A DNA stretch of 32,597 nucleotides from positions 1 to 32,597 of the forward strand of contig SKPY01000133.1 of assembly GCA_007119305.1 (NCBI GenBank). Direction: 5' to 3'. The stretch is from Nitriliruptorales bacterium. Its GTDB lineage: Bacteria > Actinomycetota > Nitriliruptoria > Euzebyales > Egibacteraceae. The position numbers were made by a program, and so were the translations under genes. This document shows positions 1 to 7,275 of this stretch, one piece after another. Position 1 is the first letter of the stretch. Every line of letters begins with the position of its first letter. The notes beneath the pieces were generated by a model, which was given only the letters and a program-made list of their open reading frames with translations, was not told the DNA's origin and did not search any database.

Positions 1-52
1 CCGGCTCGGCGTCGAACCCCTCCTGCAGGTGAACCTCCACGCGGCCTCCCAT
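1..52 (-). CDS. Possible N-terminal fragment of an unidentified gene leaving on the left edge
   Basis: On the minus strand an ATG at 52 opens a frame to the window edge, giving about 17 residues that begin MGGRVEVHLQEGF. A GTG at 40 is an alternative start and has GGGAGG four bases before it. The fragment is too short to assign to a family. It would be transcribed divergently from the larA-like gene. Its protein-like composition, compared with the other frames here, is the only support. Confidence 0.3.
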   Translation of the reverse strand, partial: MGGRVEVHLQEGFDAEP

Positions 53-339
53 CCAGGGACAGGCGCTCACACAGCCTCGCCTGGGTCGACGGTAGTGCCC
101 TCGAGGACACCCGGTCAACGGACCAGACCGGCGCAGGCCCGCCAGCCAGGGGGCCGCTCCGGGAGTTGGGTGACAGCATCTTGCTATAGAAACGACAGCC
201 GCGGCGTCAGGTCCAGAGCGCAGCCGGCCTGGCCGCCCCGGGCGTTCCGGTACCCTGCCCAGGGGCGGCGTCCGAGCTGCCCGGCGGTCTGGGAGCACGA
301 GGGATGTGGCGGCGACCGCATCCAACAGGAGGTCCAGGA
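53..339. other. Intergenic region upstream of the larA-like gene
   Basis: This 287-bp stretch has no convincing gene; the frames that cross it have shadow-like composition. The one promoter-like element is an extended -10 (TG, one base, then TATAGA at 185-190) without a good -35. If used, it leaves a leader of about 140 nt before the racemase gene. AGGAGG at 327-332 is the ribosome binding site of the next gene. Confidence 0.5.
182..190 (+). promoter_or_regulatory. Weak candidate extended -10 promoter for the larA-like gene
   Basis: TG at 182-183, one base, then TATAGA at 185-190 form an extended -10 type element in otherwise GC-rich sequence. No TTGNNN box sits 16-19 bases upstream, so this is tentative. 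Confidence 0.22.
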
Positions 340-1653
340 ATGCACGTCCGACTGGCCTATGGGAGCGACGGGCTCGACGTGGAGCTGCCCGACGAGCGCA
401 CCGTCGTGGTCGAGCCCACGCTGCAGGCCGGGGCGGAGGACCCATACGGCGTCCTCCGCGCCGCGCTGCGGGAGCCCGTCGCCGGCCTGCCCCTGCGCGA
501 CCTCGTCCGACGCGGGCAGCGCGTCGCGATCTCCGTGTGCGACGGCACCCGCGCGCAGCCCCGCCACCTCATGGTCCCAGCGGTGCTCGAGGAGCTCGAG
601 GGCACCGTTGCCCTTGGCGATGTCGTCGTGCTCGTGGCGACCGGTACCCACCGGGGGAACACGCCCGAGGAGCTGCGTGGGATGCTCGGCGATGCCGTCT
701 GCGACGCGGTGGCCATCGTCAACCACGACGCACGTGACGAGGCAACCCTCTCCTGGCGGGGCATGCAGGGTGACGGGGTGCCGGTGTGGCTCAACCGGCA
801 GTGGCTGGAAGCGGACGTCCGCATCACCACCGGCTTCGTGGAGCCGCACTTCTTCGCGGGGTTCAGCGGCGGCCCGAAGATGGTCGCACCCGGGCTTGCG
901 GGGCTCGAGACCGTCCTCACGCTGCATGACGCGGCGCGCATCGCTGATCCCCAAGCGACCTGGGGAGTCTGCGACGGCAACCCGGTGCACGACGACATCC
1001 GCGCAGTCGTCGGCGCCGTCGGGGCCGTCGACTTCGCCCTTGACGTGGTCCTGAACAAGCAACAGGAGATCGTGCAGGCCTTTGGTGGGGAGCTGTTCGC
1101 GATGCATGCGACGGCACGGGCTGCCGCCACCCGGGCCGCGATGCAGGCTGTGCCCGCGCCCTTCGACGTGGTGGTGACGACCAACTCCGGCTTCCCGCTG
1201 GACCAGAATCTCTACCAGTCCGTCAAGGGCATGTCGGCGGGAGCCACGGTGGTGAAGCCGGGCGGGACCATCATCTGTGCTGCCGAGTGCCGCGACGGCT
1301 TCCCCGATCACGGCTCGTACCGCGAGCTGCTGTGCTCCGAAGCCTCCCCGCATGCGCTGCTCGAGGCCATCCAACGCCGTCCTCGCACGACTCCGGACCA
1401 GTGGCAGGTCCAGATCCAGGCCAAGATCCAGCGCCACGCCCGAGTCGTCATGCACACGAGGTACCTCTCCGGCGAAGAGCTGCGGTCAGCGCATCTCGAG
1501 CAGACGGACGACATCGCGGCCACCGTCCGCGAGGCTCTCGCCGCCAGCGGGCCGGCGGCACGGGTGTGCGTGCTCCCGGAGGGGCCTCAGACCATCCCGT
1601 ACGTGGCCTCAGCACGCCGGTTCTTCTGCTGGGGTCACGGCCGGCGCGCGTAG
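340..1653 (+). CDS. larA: LarA-family nickel-pincer-dependent 2-hydroxyacid racemase/epimerase
   Basis: The 437-residue product matches LarA in length and in active-site spacing. Visible are D68-x-T-R71, GTH with H104, EPH with H170, the cofactor-anchoring lysine position K180 in GFSGGPK, H196 and LYQ-x2-K (Q293, K296). The His and Lys positions lie exactly four residues before those of Lactobacillus plantarum lactate racemase (H108, H174, K184, H200), so the catalytic set looks complete. Family members invert the C2 of lactate, malate, other 2-hydroxy acids or sugar acids; which substrate applies here cannot be told. The ATG at 340 is chosen because AGGAGG (327-332) stands seven bases upstream; an in-frame ATG at 304 lacks this. 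No larB, larC or larE cofactor genes occur in the window. The 3' end overlaps the convergent propeller gene by 19 bp. Confidence 0.9.
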   Translation: MHVRLAYGSDGLDVELPDERTVVVEPTLQAGAEDPYGVLRAALREPVAGLPLRDLVRRGQRVAISVCDGTRAQPRHLMVPAVLEELEGTVALGDVVVLVATGTHRGNTPEELRGMLGDAVCDAVAIVNHDARDEATLSWRGMQGDGVPVWLNRQWLEADVRITTGFVEPHFFAGFSGGPKMVAPGLAGLETVLTLHDAARIADPQATWGVCDGNPVHDDIRAVVGAVGAVDFALDVVLNKQQEIVQAFGGELFAMHATARAAATRAAMQAVPAPFDVVVTTNSGFPLDQNLYQSVKGMSAGATVVKPGGTIICAAECRDGFPDHGSYRELLCSEASPHALLEAIQRRPRTTPDQWQVQIQAKIQRHARVVMHTRYLSGEELRSAHLEQTDDIAATVREALAASGPAARVCVLPEGPQTIPYVASARRFFCWGHGRRA

Positions 1654-2924
1654 GGGACGCAGCCAGGGCTGCCGCAGTGCGCCACTTTCAGGGCGCTGTT
1701 GCCCCAGTAGCTGATGATGGGCAGGCCCTCGACGTCGAGCACCATGGCCACGTGCCCGCCGACGTCGCCGGAGTGGTCGACGGTGACGATCGCCGCCTCG
1801 CTGCAGCCGCGGTCCACGCAGCGCGCCACCCGCAGATCGGCATTTGTGCTGTACCGGTAGGCGATGACGGGCTGGCCGTGAGCGTCGATGGCCAGCGCTG
1901 AGAACCGCCCGACGTAGGTGTCGTCGTCGACGGTCGCCCGGCGCACCTGCCGGCAGTCGAGCGTACGGCAGTGTGCGACTTTGAGCACACCGCGTGTCGC
2001 GTCGTAGTAGCTCACGAGCGGCCGGCCGTCCACGCCGACCGCCAGCGACGTGAAGCGTCCGACGTTGCCCTCGTCGTCCAGGACGCGGATGTCCGCCTCC
2101 TCGCAGCCCGGAGTCCGGCAGCGCGCGAGCTTCACCGCTTCTCGGGTGTAGTCGTGATAGCTCACGAGCAGCAGGCCGCCAGCACCGATAGCAGCGGAGC
2201 TGAAGCTGCCGACGTTGCCATCATCGTCGACGATGACCGTTGACGATGACGCGCACGCGGGGTCCTGGCACCGGGCGACCTTCAGGGAGCCTTCGACCGC
2301 ATCGTAGTAGGAGATCAGCGGCAGCCCATGCGGGGCGATCGCGACCGAGGGGTAGAGGCCCACGTCACCGTCGCCCTCGTCGACGGTGGTGATGGTCACC
2401 GATTCACAGGCTGCGTCGCTGCAGTGGGCTGCCTGCAACGACCCAGCGTGCCGGTCGTGGTAGACGATCAGCGGGTGGCCATCGGCGCCGACGACCACAT
2501 CCGTGTGCCAGCCGGCGTCCGGCCCGTCAGCGATGATCTGGACCGAGGCGTCTGTGCAGCTGCGGTCTGCGCACCGCGCCAGCCTGAGGTCGCCGCGGTC
2601 GAAGTCGTAGTAGCTGATGACCGGGTGGCCGTCTGCCCCGATGGCGATCGACGTGAACCAGCCGACCACGGTCCCGTCAGCGTCCACGGTGTGCAGCGTG
2701 TTCGGCCTCGGGACCGGGTCGACGACATGAGAGGGGTCACGCGGCGGCCCCTCCACCGCCGGCTCCTCCCCGAGCCACCAGCCTGTCTCCGGCGGGACCG
2801 CGTCGGCAGCCGGGTCCCGCGCCGCCTGCTCCAGCGCGTCCACCGGCCACGGGCCGTGGCTCGCGAACGCCGCACCTGCGGCAACAACCACAAGCACCCC
2901 GAGGAACAGGAGGCCGCGCTTCAT
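1635..2924 (-). CDS. Secreted seven-repeat, probably beta-propeller, protein of unknown function
   Basis: The 429-residue product starts with a signal peptide (MKRG, then a hydrophobic stretch ending AAFA-S near residue 22) and a Pro/Glu-rich linker. Seven repeats of about 43-45 residues follow. Each has the pattern of a short VGxF strand, S(I/L)A(I/V)GxDGxP(V/L)(I/V)SYYD, then LKVA(R/H)C-x4-C. Seven repeats suggest a seven-bladed propeller. Every repeat carries one C-x4-C pair, 14 cysteines in all, which could form disulfides outside the cell. I cannot name a substrate or partner. The ATG at 2924 is chosen for the signal peptide, but the nearest Shine-Dalgarno (2962-2967) is 37 bases away and serves a short leader frame. 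The gene converges on and overlaps the larA-like gene by 19 bp. Confidence 0.75.
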   Translation of the reverse strand: MKRGLLFLGVLVVVAAGAAFASHGPWPVDALEQAARDPAADAVPPETGWWLGEEPAVEGPPRDPSHVVDPVPRPNTLHTVDADGTVVGWFTSIAIGADGHPVISYYDFDRGDLRLARCADRSCTDASVQIIADGPDAGWHTDVVVGADGHPLIVYHDRHAGSLQAAHCSDAACESVTITTVDEGDGDVGLYPSVAIAPHGLPLISYYDAVEGSLKVARCQDPACASSSTVIVDDDGNVGSFSSAAIGAGGLLLVSYHDYTREAVKLARCRTPGCEEADIRVLDDEGNVGRFTSLAVGVDGRPLVSYYDATRGVLKVAHCRTLDCRQVRRATVDDDTYVGRFSALAIDAHGQPVIAYRYSTNADLRVARCVDRGCSEAAIVTVDHSGDVGGHVAMVLDVEGLPIISYWGNSALKVAHCGSPGCVPYARRP

Positions 2925-2953
2925 GCCGTGCGCATGTGCGCTGCGATGTTCAT
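2921..2953 (-). CDS. Possible 10-codon leader peptide coupled to the propeller gene
   Basis: An ATG at 2953 has AGGAGG (2962-2967) eight bases upstream. It reads MNIAAHMRTA, then TGA. That stop overlaps the ATG of the propeller gene as ATGA. This is the geometry of translational coupling: ribosomes load on the leader and restart on the signal-peptide gene. A sequencing frameshift that split one longer N-terminus is the alternative. Confidence 0.4.
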   Translation of the reverse strand: MNIAAHMRTA

Positions 2954-3093
2954 GCCCCGATCCTCCTCGCACGCCCGTAGCCCGGGTGACGCGACTGCTG
3001 CTCTGCGTGAGGATCACGCTCGCACACGTAGCCCGTCAAGTTGAGGTGCACCCTCCGAGAACGCCGCCCGGGCTGCACGGGTTCCCGAGCAGG

Positions 3094-3122
3094 TTGGTCA
3101 GGTTCTCGGGGCCGGCTAGACT
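3094..3122 (+). promoter_or_regulatory. Promoter of the SDR-MFS pair
   Basis: TTGGTC at 3094-3099 and TAGACT at 3117-3122 are separated by 17 bp, fitting the actinobacterial housekeeping pattern. Transcription would start near 3129, about 48 nt before the GTG start at 3177. An inverted repeat overlaps the -10 and the start point. Confidence 0.5.
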
Positions 3123-3134
3123 GCGCCCGTCTAG
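3116..3134. promoter_or_regulatory. Candidate operator, CTAGAC-N7-GTCTAG inverted repeat
   Basis: A perfect 6+6 inverted repeat runs from the -10 box to just past the expected transcription start. This is the usual place for a repressor site. CTAG is rare in many bacterial genomes, which makes two copies in 19 bp notable. The cognate regulator is unknown; neither IclR gene in the window is close by. Confidence 0.4.
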
Positions 3135-3176
3135 ATCGCGTCGCCGCAGCGGCGTGCGGCAAGAAAGTGGAACAAC

Positions 3177-3935
3177 GTGGCAGCGAACGGGCTCGAAGAT
3201 CATGGCGTGATCGTAGTCGGTGCCGGCGACGGTATCGGCAAGGAGACGGCAGTTGCTCTTGCCGAGCGAGGGGCACGGGTGGCGTGCCTGGACCGCAACG
3301 GGGACACGGCGGCCGAGACCGCCGCGCAGGCCCAGCGGCACACTGCGGGCGCTTTGAGCTTCAAGATGGACGTCACGGACGACGACGCGGTCGACCTCAC
3401 GGTCGAGCAGGTGGAAGCAGAGCTCGGCCAGATCCACGCGCTCGTCAACTGTGCCGGCACGACGGGGCAGACCAACCTCCGGAGCCACGAGGTCGACGTC
3501 GACGACCTCGACTTCGTCTACCGCGTGAACCTGCGGGGGGCGTTCCTGCTCTCCCGGGCGGTGCTCCCGCGGATGCTCCCGCGCGGCTACGGCCGCGTGC
3601 TCCACGTCACGTCGATCGCCGGGAAAGAGGGCAACGCCGGCATGATGGCCTACTCGGCCACCAAGGCCGGCCTGATCGGGATGGTAAAGGCCCAGGGCAA
3701 GGAGTACGCCGAGACCGGGATCACCGTGAACGCGCTCGCTCCGGCGGTGATCCGCACGGCTATGGTTGCCGCGCTGCCCGAAGAGCAGGTCCAGTACATG
3801 ACGAGCAGGATCCCAATGCGCCGCTGCGGCACCCTGGCCGAGGCCGCCACCATGGTCTGTTGGATCGTGTCTCCCGGGTGCAGTTTCACGACCGGCTTCA
3901 CCTTCGACCTGTCTGGCGGTCGTGCCGTCTACTGA
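3177..3935 (+). CDS. SDR-family NAD(P)-dependent oxidoreductase (FabG-like)
   Basis: This 252-residue classical short-chain dehydrogenase has the nucleotide-binding loop GAGDGIG (15-21), NCAG (91-94) and the catalytic set S146, Y159-x3-K163. It ends in a typical DLSGG segment. Such enzymes interconvert alcohols and ketones with NAD(P)(H) in the cytoplasm; the substrate is not predictable. The GTG at 3177 is the only sensible start, with a weak purine-rich site upstream. Its last 14 bases overlap the MFS gene, so the two are one transcription unit driven from the promoter at 3094-3122. The pairing suggests the transporter imports the enzyme's substrate or a precursor of it. Confidence 0.9.
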   Translation: MAANGLEDHGVIVVGAGDGIGKETAVALAERGARVACLDRNGDTAAETAAQAQRHTAGALSFKMDVTDDDAVDLTVEQVEAELGQIHALVNCAGTTGQTNLRSHEVDVDDLDFVYRVNLRGAFLLSRAVLPRMLPRGYGRVLHVTSIAGKEGNAGMMAYSATKAGLIGMVKAQGKEYAETGITVNALAPAVIRTAMVAALPEEQVQYMTSRIPMRRCGTLAEAATMVCWIVSPGCSFTTGFTFDLSGGRAVY

Positions 3936-5145
3936 CCGGAGCGCGCCCGCACGGGATCGCCACTACGCCTCCCTCAAGTGGCGGCTCGCCTTCACCGCGA
4001 GCCTCGCGTTCGCCGCCGCTGCAGGGACGCTCATGCAGTTCGTGCTCGGTGCACTCGGCCCGTTTCTCGTCGAGGACCTGGGTCTCAGCCGAGCGCAACT
4101 GGGGACGCTGACCACGCTCTTCTTCGCGCTGGGGGCGTTGTGCTCGACGCCTGCTGGCGGCCTCGTGGACCGCGTGGGCGGGGATCGCGTGCTCGTCGCC
4201 TACTTCGGCCTCGTTGGCTGCGCCATGGTCGGTCTCGCCGCCGCGCCCTCGCTGCCGTGGCTCTGGCTTGCCGTGAGCGTTTCGGGCATCGCGCATGCGG
4301 CGATGAACCCCGCCACGAACGATCTCATCGCCACGCAGGTCCCGCCCGGACGCCAGGCGGTGATCACTGGGGTGAAGCAGTCGGGTGTGCAGGTGGGAGC
4401 GTTCCTCGCGGGCGCGCTGCTGCCGCCCATAGCTGTCATCCTCGGCTGGCGCAGCACGGTCGCCCTCGCCGGGGTGGTCATCTTCGCGGGGGTGTTCGGC
4501 AGGCTCCTCGTGCGCAAGCCCTCGAGACGAGCGCCGGCCGCCAGCGGGCAGGAGCCGACGGGGCGCCGACCGTTGAGCAGCCTGGCACGCTGGCTCACCG
4601 TCTATGCGCTGCTCATGGGCTTCGGCTACTCCTCGGTCATCGCCTACCTGCCGCTATACGGCTACGACGCGCTCGGCATGACCGCGGCGGCAGCCGGGAT
4701 GCTCACCGGAGTGCTGGGGTTCGTGGGGATCGGGGGCCGTATCGCCCTCGCCCGCATCAGCGAGCTCCGTGGCCGCGCCGACGGGATCCTCACCGCCGTC
4801 GCGCTGGCAGCGGCCGTGGCGCAGATCGCGGTGCTCGTCGCGCCGGTCGTCGGCACCTGGTCGCTCTGGGCCGCGGCGGTCGGGCTCGGCCTCACCGCGG
4901 CCTCATGGCATGCGGTGGGCATGCTGGCGGTGATCCGCGAGACACGCGGTGTCTCCACCGGCAGGGACACTGGCATCGTGCACGCAGGCTTTCTCGTCGG
5001 GCTCATGACCTCGCCCGTGGTGCTCGGCTGGAGCGTGGACCGCACCGGAACGTATGTGATCACCTGGGGCGCGGTGGCCGTGGCCTTCGCGCTAGCCGCC
5101 GTGCTGAGCTGGGCGTGGAGGCGGAGCTGCGCCGCGGGCGCGTAG
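3922..5145 (+). CDS. MFS transporter
   Basis: The 407-residue product has alternating hydrophobic segments consistent with about 12 membrane helices. It has the loop 2-3 motif of the major facilitator superfamily (GGLVDRVGGDR) and a long basic central loop around residues 190-215. It is probably a proton-coupled importer or exporter of a small organic compound in the cytoplasmic membrane. The GTG start at 3922 overlaps the SDR gene by 14 bp. Another start within the first 20 codons is possible, as the first predicted helix begins near residue 25. The 3' end overlaps the convergent CoxE-like gene by 54 bp, so there is no room for a terminator between them. Confidence 0.88.
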   Translation: MPSTDRSAPARDRHYASLKWRLAFTASLAFAAAAGTLMQFVLGALGPFLVEDLGLSRAQLGTLTTLFFALGALCSTPAGGLVDRVGGDRVLVAYFGLVGCAMVGLAAAPSLPWLWLAVSVSGIAHAAMNPATNDLIATQVPPGRQAVITGVKQSGVQVGAFLAGALLPPIAVILGWRSTVALAGVVIFAGVFGRLLVRKPSRRAPAASGQEPTGRRPLSSLARWLTVYALLMGFGYSSVIAYLPLYGYDALGMTAAAAGMLTGVLGFVGIGGRIALARISELRGRADGILTAVALAAAVAQIAVLVAPVVGTWSLWAAAVGLGLTAASWHAVGMLAVIRETRGVSTGRDTGIVHAGFLVGLMTSPVVLGWSVDRTGTYVITWGAVAVAFALAAVLSWAWRRSCAAGA

Positions 5146-6303
5146 CGGCGGCCCCTGCGCGGCGTTGACCGCACCGACGACGGTGGCAGCGAGGCGCTCC
5201 AGCGCAGCGAGGCTGTGGCCATCGCAGAAGGCGTCCACATGGGGCAGAGCCGCGGCCATGCCAGCGGCCAGCGGCGCGTAGCCCGGGTGACCCTTGCGGG
5301 GGTTCGCCCAGACAACCCGAAAGGCCAGGCGTGAGAGACGAGCCATCTGCTCCCCGAGCAGCGTCGCATCGCCGCGCTCCAGACCGTCGGACAGCACCAC
5401 CACCACCGAGCTCCTGGCAAGGCCGCGCTGGCCCCACTCGTGGAGGAACTCGCGCAGCTTCTCGCCCAGGCGCGTGCCCCCCTCCCAGTCCGGGACCGCC
5501 CGGGAGACCGCAGCGAGTGCCAGGTCAGGCTCGCGGTGGCCCATCTCCCGGGTCACGCGCGTCAGGCGGGTGCCCATCGTGAACACCTCGGTCGGTGCCT
5601 GCACACGCCGCCGCGCCGCGTGGGCGAACCGCAGGAGCACGTCGGCGTACGCACCCATCGAGCCACTGACGTCCAGAAGCAGCACCACGCGTCGGGGCCG
5701 GAAGCGGCGGTCCCGGTAGCGCAGGCGTGACGGCTCGCCCGCGCTCTGGAGCATCTCGCGGACAGTGCGTTGAGGATCGAGCCGACCACGGCGGGCGGGA
5801 GCGAGGCGGCGGGTCCGGCGGAACTGCCCGGGGAGCCAGAAGGCTTCCAGCAGCCGCTGCAGCTCTGCACGCTCCTCGGGGGTCAGCGTCGTGACGTCCT
5901 TGTGCCGCAGGAGCTCGTGGGTGCTTGCCTGCAACTCCCGTGTCTCCGCTTCGGCCTGCATCTCCTGTCCCTCGGCGGAGTCGCCCGCGCCGGTCACTCG
6001 CTCGATGCGGCGGCGACGGGGGCGACTTGGTCGTTCCTCAACATGCGGGAGCGCGCCGGCGAAGTAGGCCGCGAAGACCCGGTCGTAGCGGCGGATGTCA
6101 TCGGGCGTACTGCACAGGGTCAGACGGCCCGCCCAGTACATCTGTTCGCGCGACGACGGGTCGAGGCGGTCCAGGCATGCCACCAGTTGCTGCACCCGAT
6201 CGGTGGTGGCTGGTACGCCGACGGCCCGCAATGCGGCGGCGAGGCCGACCACGGTGGCGATGGCGTCGTGCGACGCCGACGCGGTATCCGCCTCTGTGCT
6301 CAA
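5092..6303 (-). CDS. CoxE-like VWA-domain protein, molybdenum-hydroxylase maturation type
   Basis: This 403-residue protein has a helical N-terminal part and a charged linker (90-200). The C-terminal von Willebrand A domain has an intact MIDAS motif DVSGS (211-215) and a later LSDG. In carbon monoxide dehydrogenase clusters the CoxD (MoxR) and CoxE (VWA) pair is needed for active-site maturation of the Mo enzyme. By analogy this pair probably serves the Mo hydroxylase encoded at 18.4-22.3 kb. The start is a TTG at 6303 that overlaps the stop of the MoxR gene as TTGA, indicating coupling. It is the last gene of the minus-strand run, and its tail overlaps the MFS gene by 54 bp. The role is inferred from family and context. 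Confidence 0.87.
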   Translation of the reverse strand: MSTEADTASASHDAIATVVGLAAALRAVGVPATTDRVQQLVACLDRLDPSSREQMYWAGRLTLCSTPDDIRRYDRVFAAYFAGALPHVEERPSRPRRRRIERVTGAGDSAEGQEMQAEAETRELQASTHELLRHKDVTTLTPEERAELQRLLEAFWLPGQFRRTRRLAPARRGRLDPQRTVREMLQSAGEPSRLRYRDRRFRPRRVVLLLDVSGSMGAYADVLLRFAHAARRRVQAPTEVFTMGTRLTRVTREMGHREPDLALAAVSRAVPDWEGGTRLGEKLREFLHEWGQRGLARSSVVVVLSDGLERGDATLLGEQMARLSRLAFRVVWANPRKGHPGYAPLAAGMAAALPHVDAFCDGHSLAALERLAATVVGAVNAAQGPPLRARGAAPPPRPAQHGG

Positions 6304-7235
6304 CGTCCCGCTGCGGGCTGCACACCCGGGAGCGTGGCGAAATCGAGCGTGCGAGCCCGTTCCTGGTCCTCGTGATACTTGAGCACCGAGCCGAGCGTCA
6401 GTGCCATGAGCTCCGCGTCGAGCTCCTCTGCACCGAGGGCGACGAGCGCCTGGGTCCAGTCGAGCGTCTCAGCGACACCGGGCGGCTTCACGAGATCAGC
6501 CTCCCGCAGGGCCTGCACCGCCGCGGTCACCTGTTCGGTCAGTCGCTCGCTGGCGTGGGGCAGCCTCATGCGGACGATCGCGACCTCACGGTCGAACGAT
6601 GGGTGGTCGAGCCAGTGGTACAGGCACCGCCGCTTGAGCGCGTCGTGCACCTCGCGGGTACGGTTGGACGTGACGACAACGACTGGGGGCGTGTCCGCGT
6701 GGACCGTACCGATCTCGGGAATCGACACGGTGAAGTCGCTCAGCACCTCGAGCAGAAACGCCTCGAACTCGTCGTCAGCACGATCGACCTCGTCGACGAG
6801 CAGCACGCTCGGGGTCGTCTCCAGCGCCTGCAGCAGCGGCCGGGGGATGAGGAAGCGACGGTCGTATAGCTCACCTTCAACAGAGTCGACATCAGTCCAC
6901 TTCCCGCCTCCGATGCCTGCGACCGTCTCGATCGACCGAAGGTGCAGGAGCTGGCGGGGAAAGTCCCAGTCATAGAGCGCCTGCGATACGTCGATGCCCT
7001 CGTAGCACTGCATGCGGATGAGCGGCGCCTGCAACAGCCGCGCGAGCGTCTTGGCGACCTCCGTCTTGCCCACGCCCGGCTCCCCTTCGAGAAAGAGCGG
7101 GCGCGACAGCGTGAGGCCGAGGTAGCAGGCGGTCCCGAGGCCGAGGTCGGCGAGGTAGCCGTGCCGCTCAAGAGCCTCGACGAAGTCGTGGGGGCTCGTC
7201 ATGCCCTCGGGTAGGAGGCCAGCAGGCTGTGACAT
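6300..7235 (-). CDS. MoxR-family AAA+ ATPase (CoxD-like)
   Basis: The 311-residue ATPase has Walker A GEPGVGKT (51-58), Walker B LLVDEVDRAD, and a later VVTSNRTRE sensor-like segment. MoxR ATPases work with VWA proteins as chaperones that insert metal or cofactor into enzymes. Here the VWA partner follows directly with a 4-bp overlap. The ATG at 7235 is preferred because GGAG lies about six bases before it; longer in-frame starts at 7247 and 7301 would reach towards or into the IclR gene. The gap to that gene is 40 bp. A role in activating the window's Mo hydroxylase is an inference from CODH clusters. Confidence 0.87.
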   Translation of the reverse strand: MSQPAGLLPEGMTSPHDFVEALERHGYLADLGLGTACYLGLTLSRPLFLEGEPGVGKTEVAKTLARLLQAPLIRMQCYEGIDVSQALYDWDFPRQLLHLRSIETVAGIGGGKWTDVDSVEGELYDRRFLIPRPLLQALETTPSVLLVDEVDRADDEFEAFLLEVLSDFTVSIPEIGTVHADTPPVVVVTSNRTREVHDALKRRCLYHWLDHPSFDREVAIVRMRLPHASERLTEQVTAAVQALREADLVKPPGVAETLDWTQALVALGAEELDAELMALTLGSVLKYHEDQERARTLDFATLPGVQPAAGR

Positions 7236-7275
7236 CAATCGCTCCATGGCAGGTCCCGTCGAGCGGGGTCGTCGA

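Noticed and set aside
29-1054. Long plus-strand frame across the larA-like gene
   Set aside because: It is rich in Arg, Ser and Pro with no family pattern, and is the +1 shadow of a gene whose active-site residues are all in the other frame.
184-1455. 423-codon minus-strand frame opposite the larA-like gene
   Set aside because: It is a codon-periodicity shadow; the His/Arg/Gly-rich composition lacks domains.
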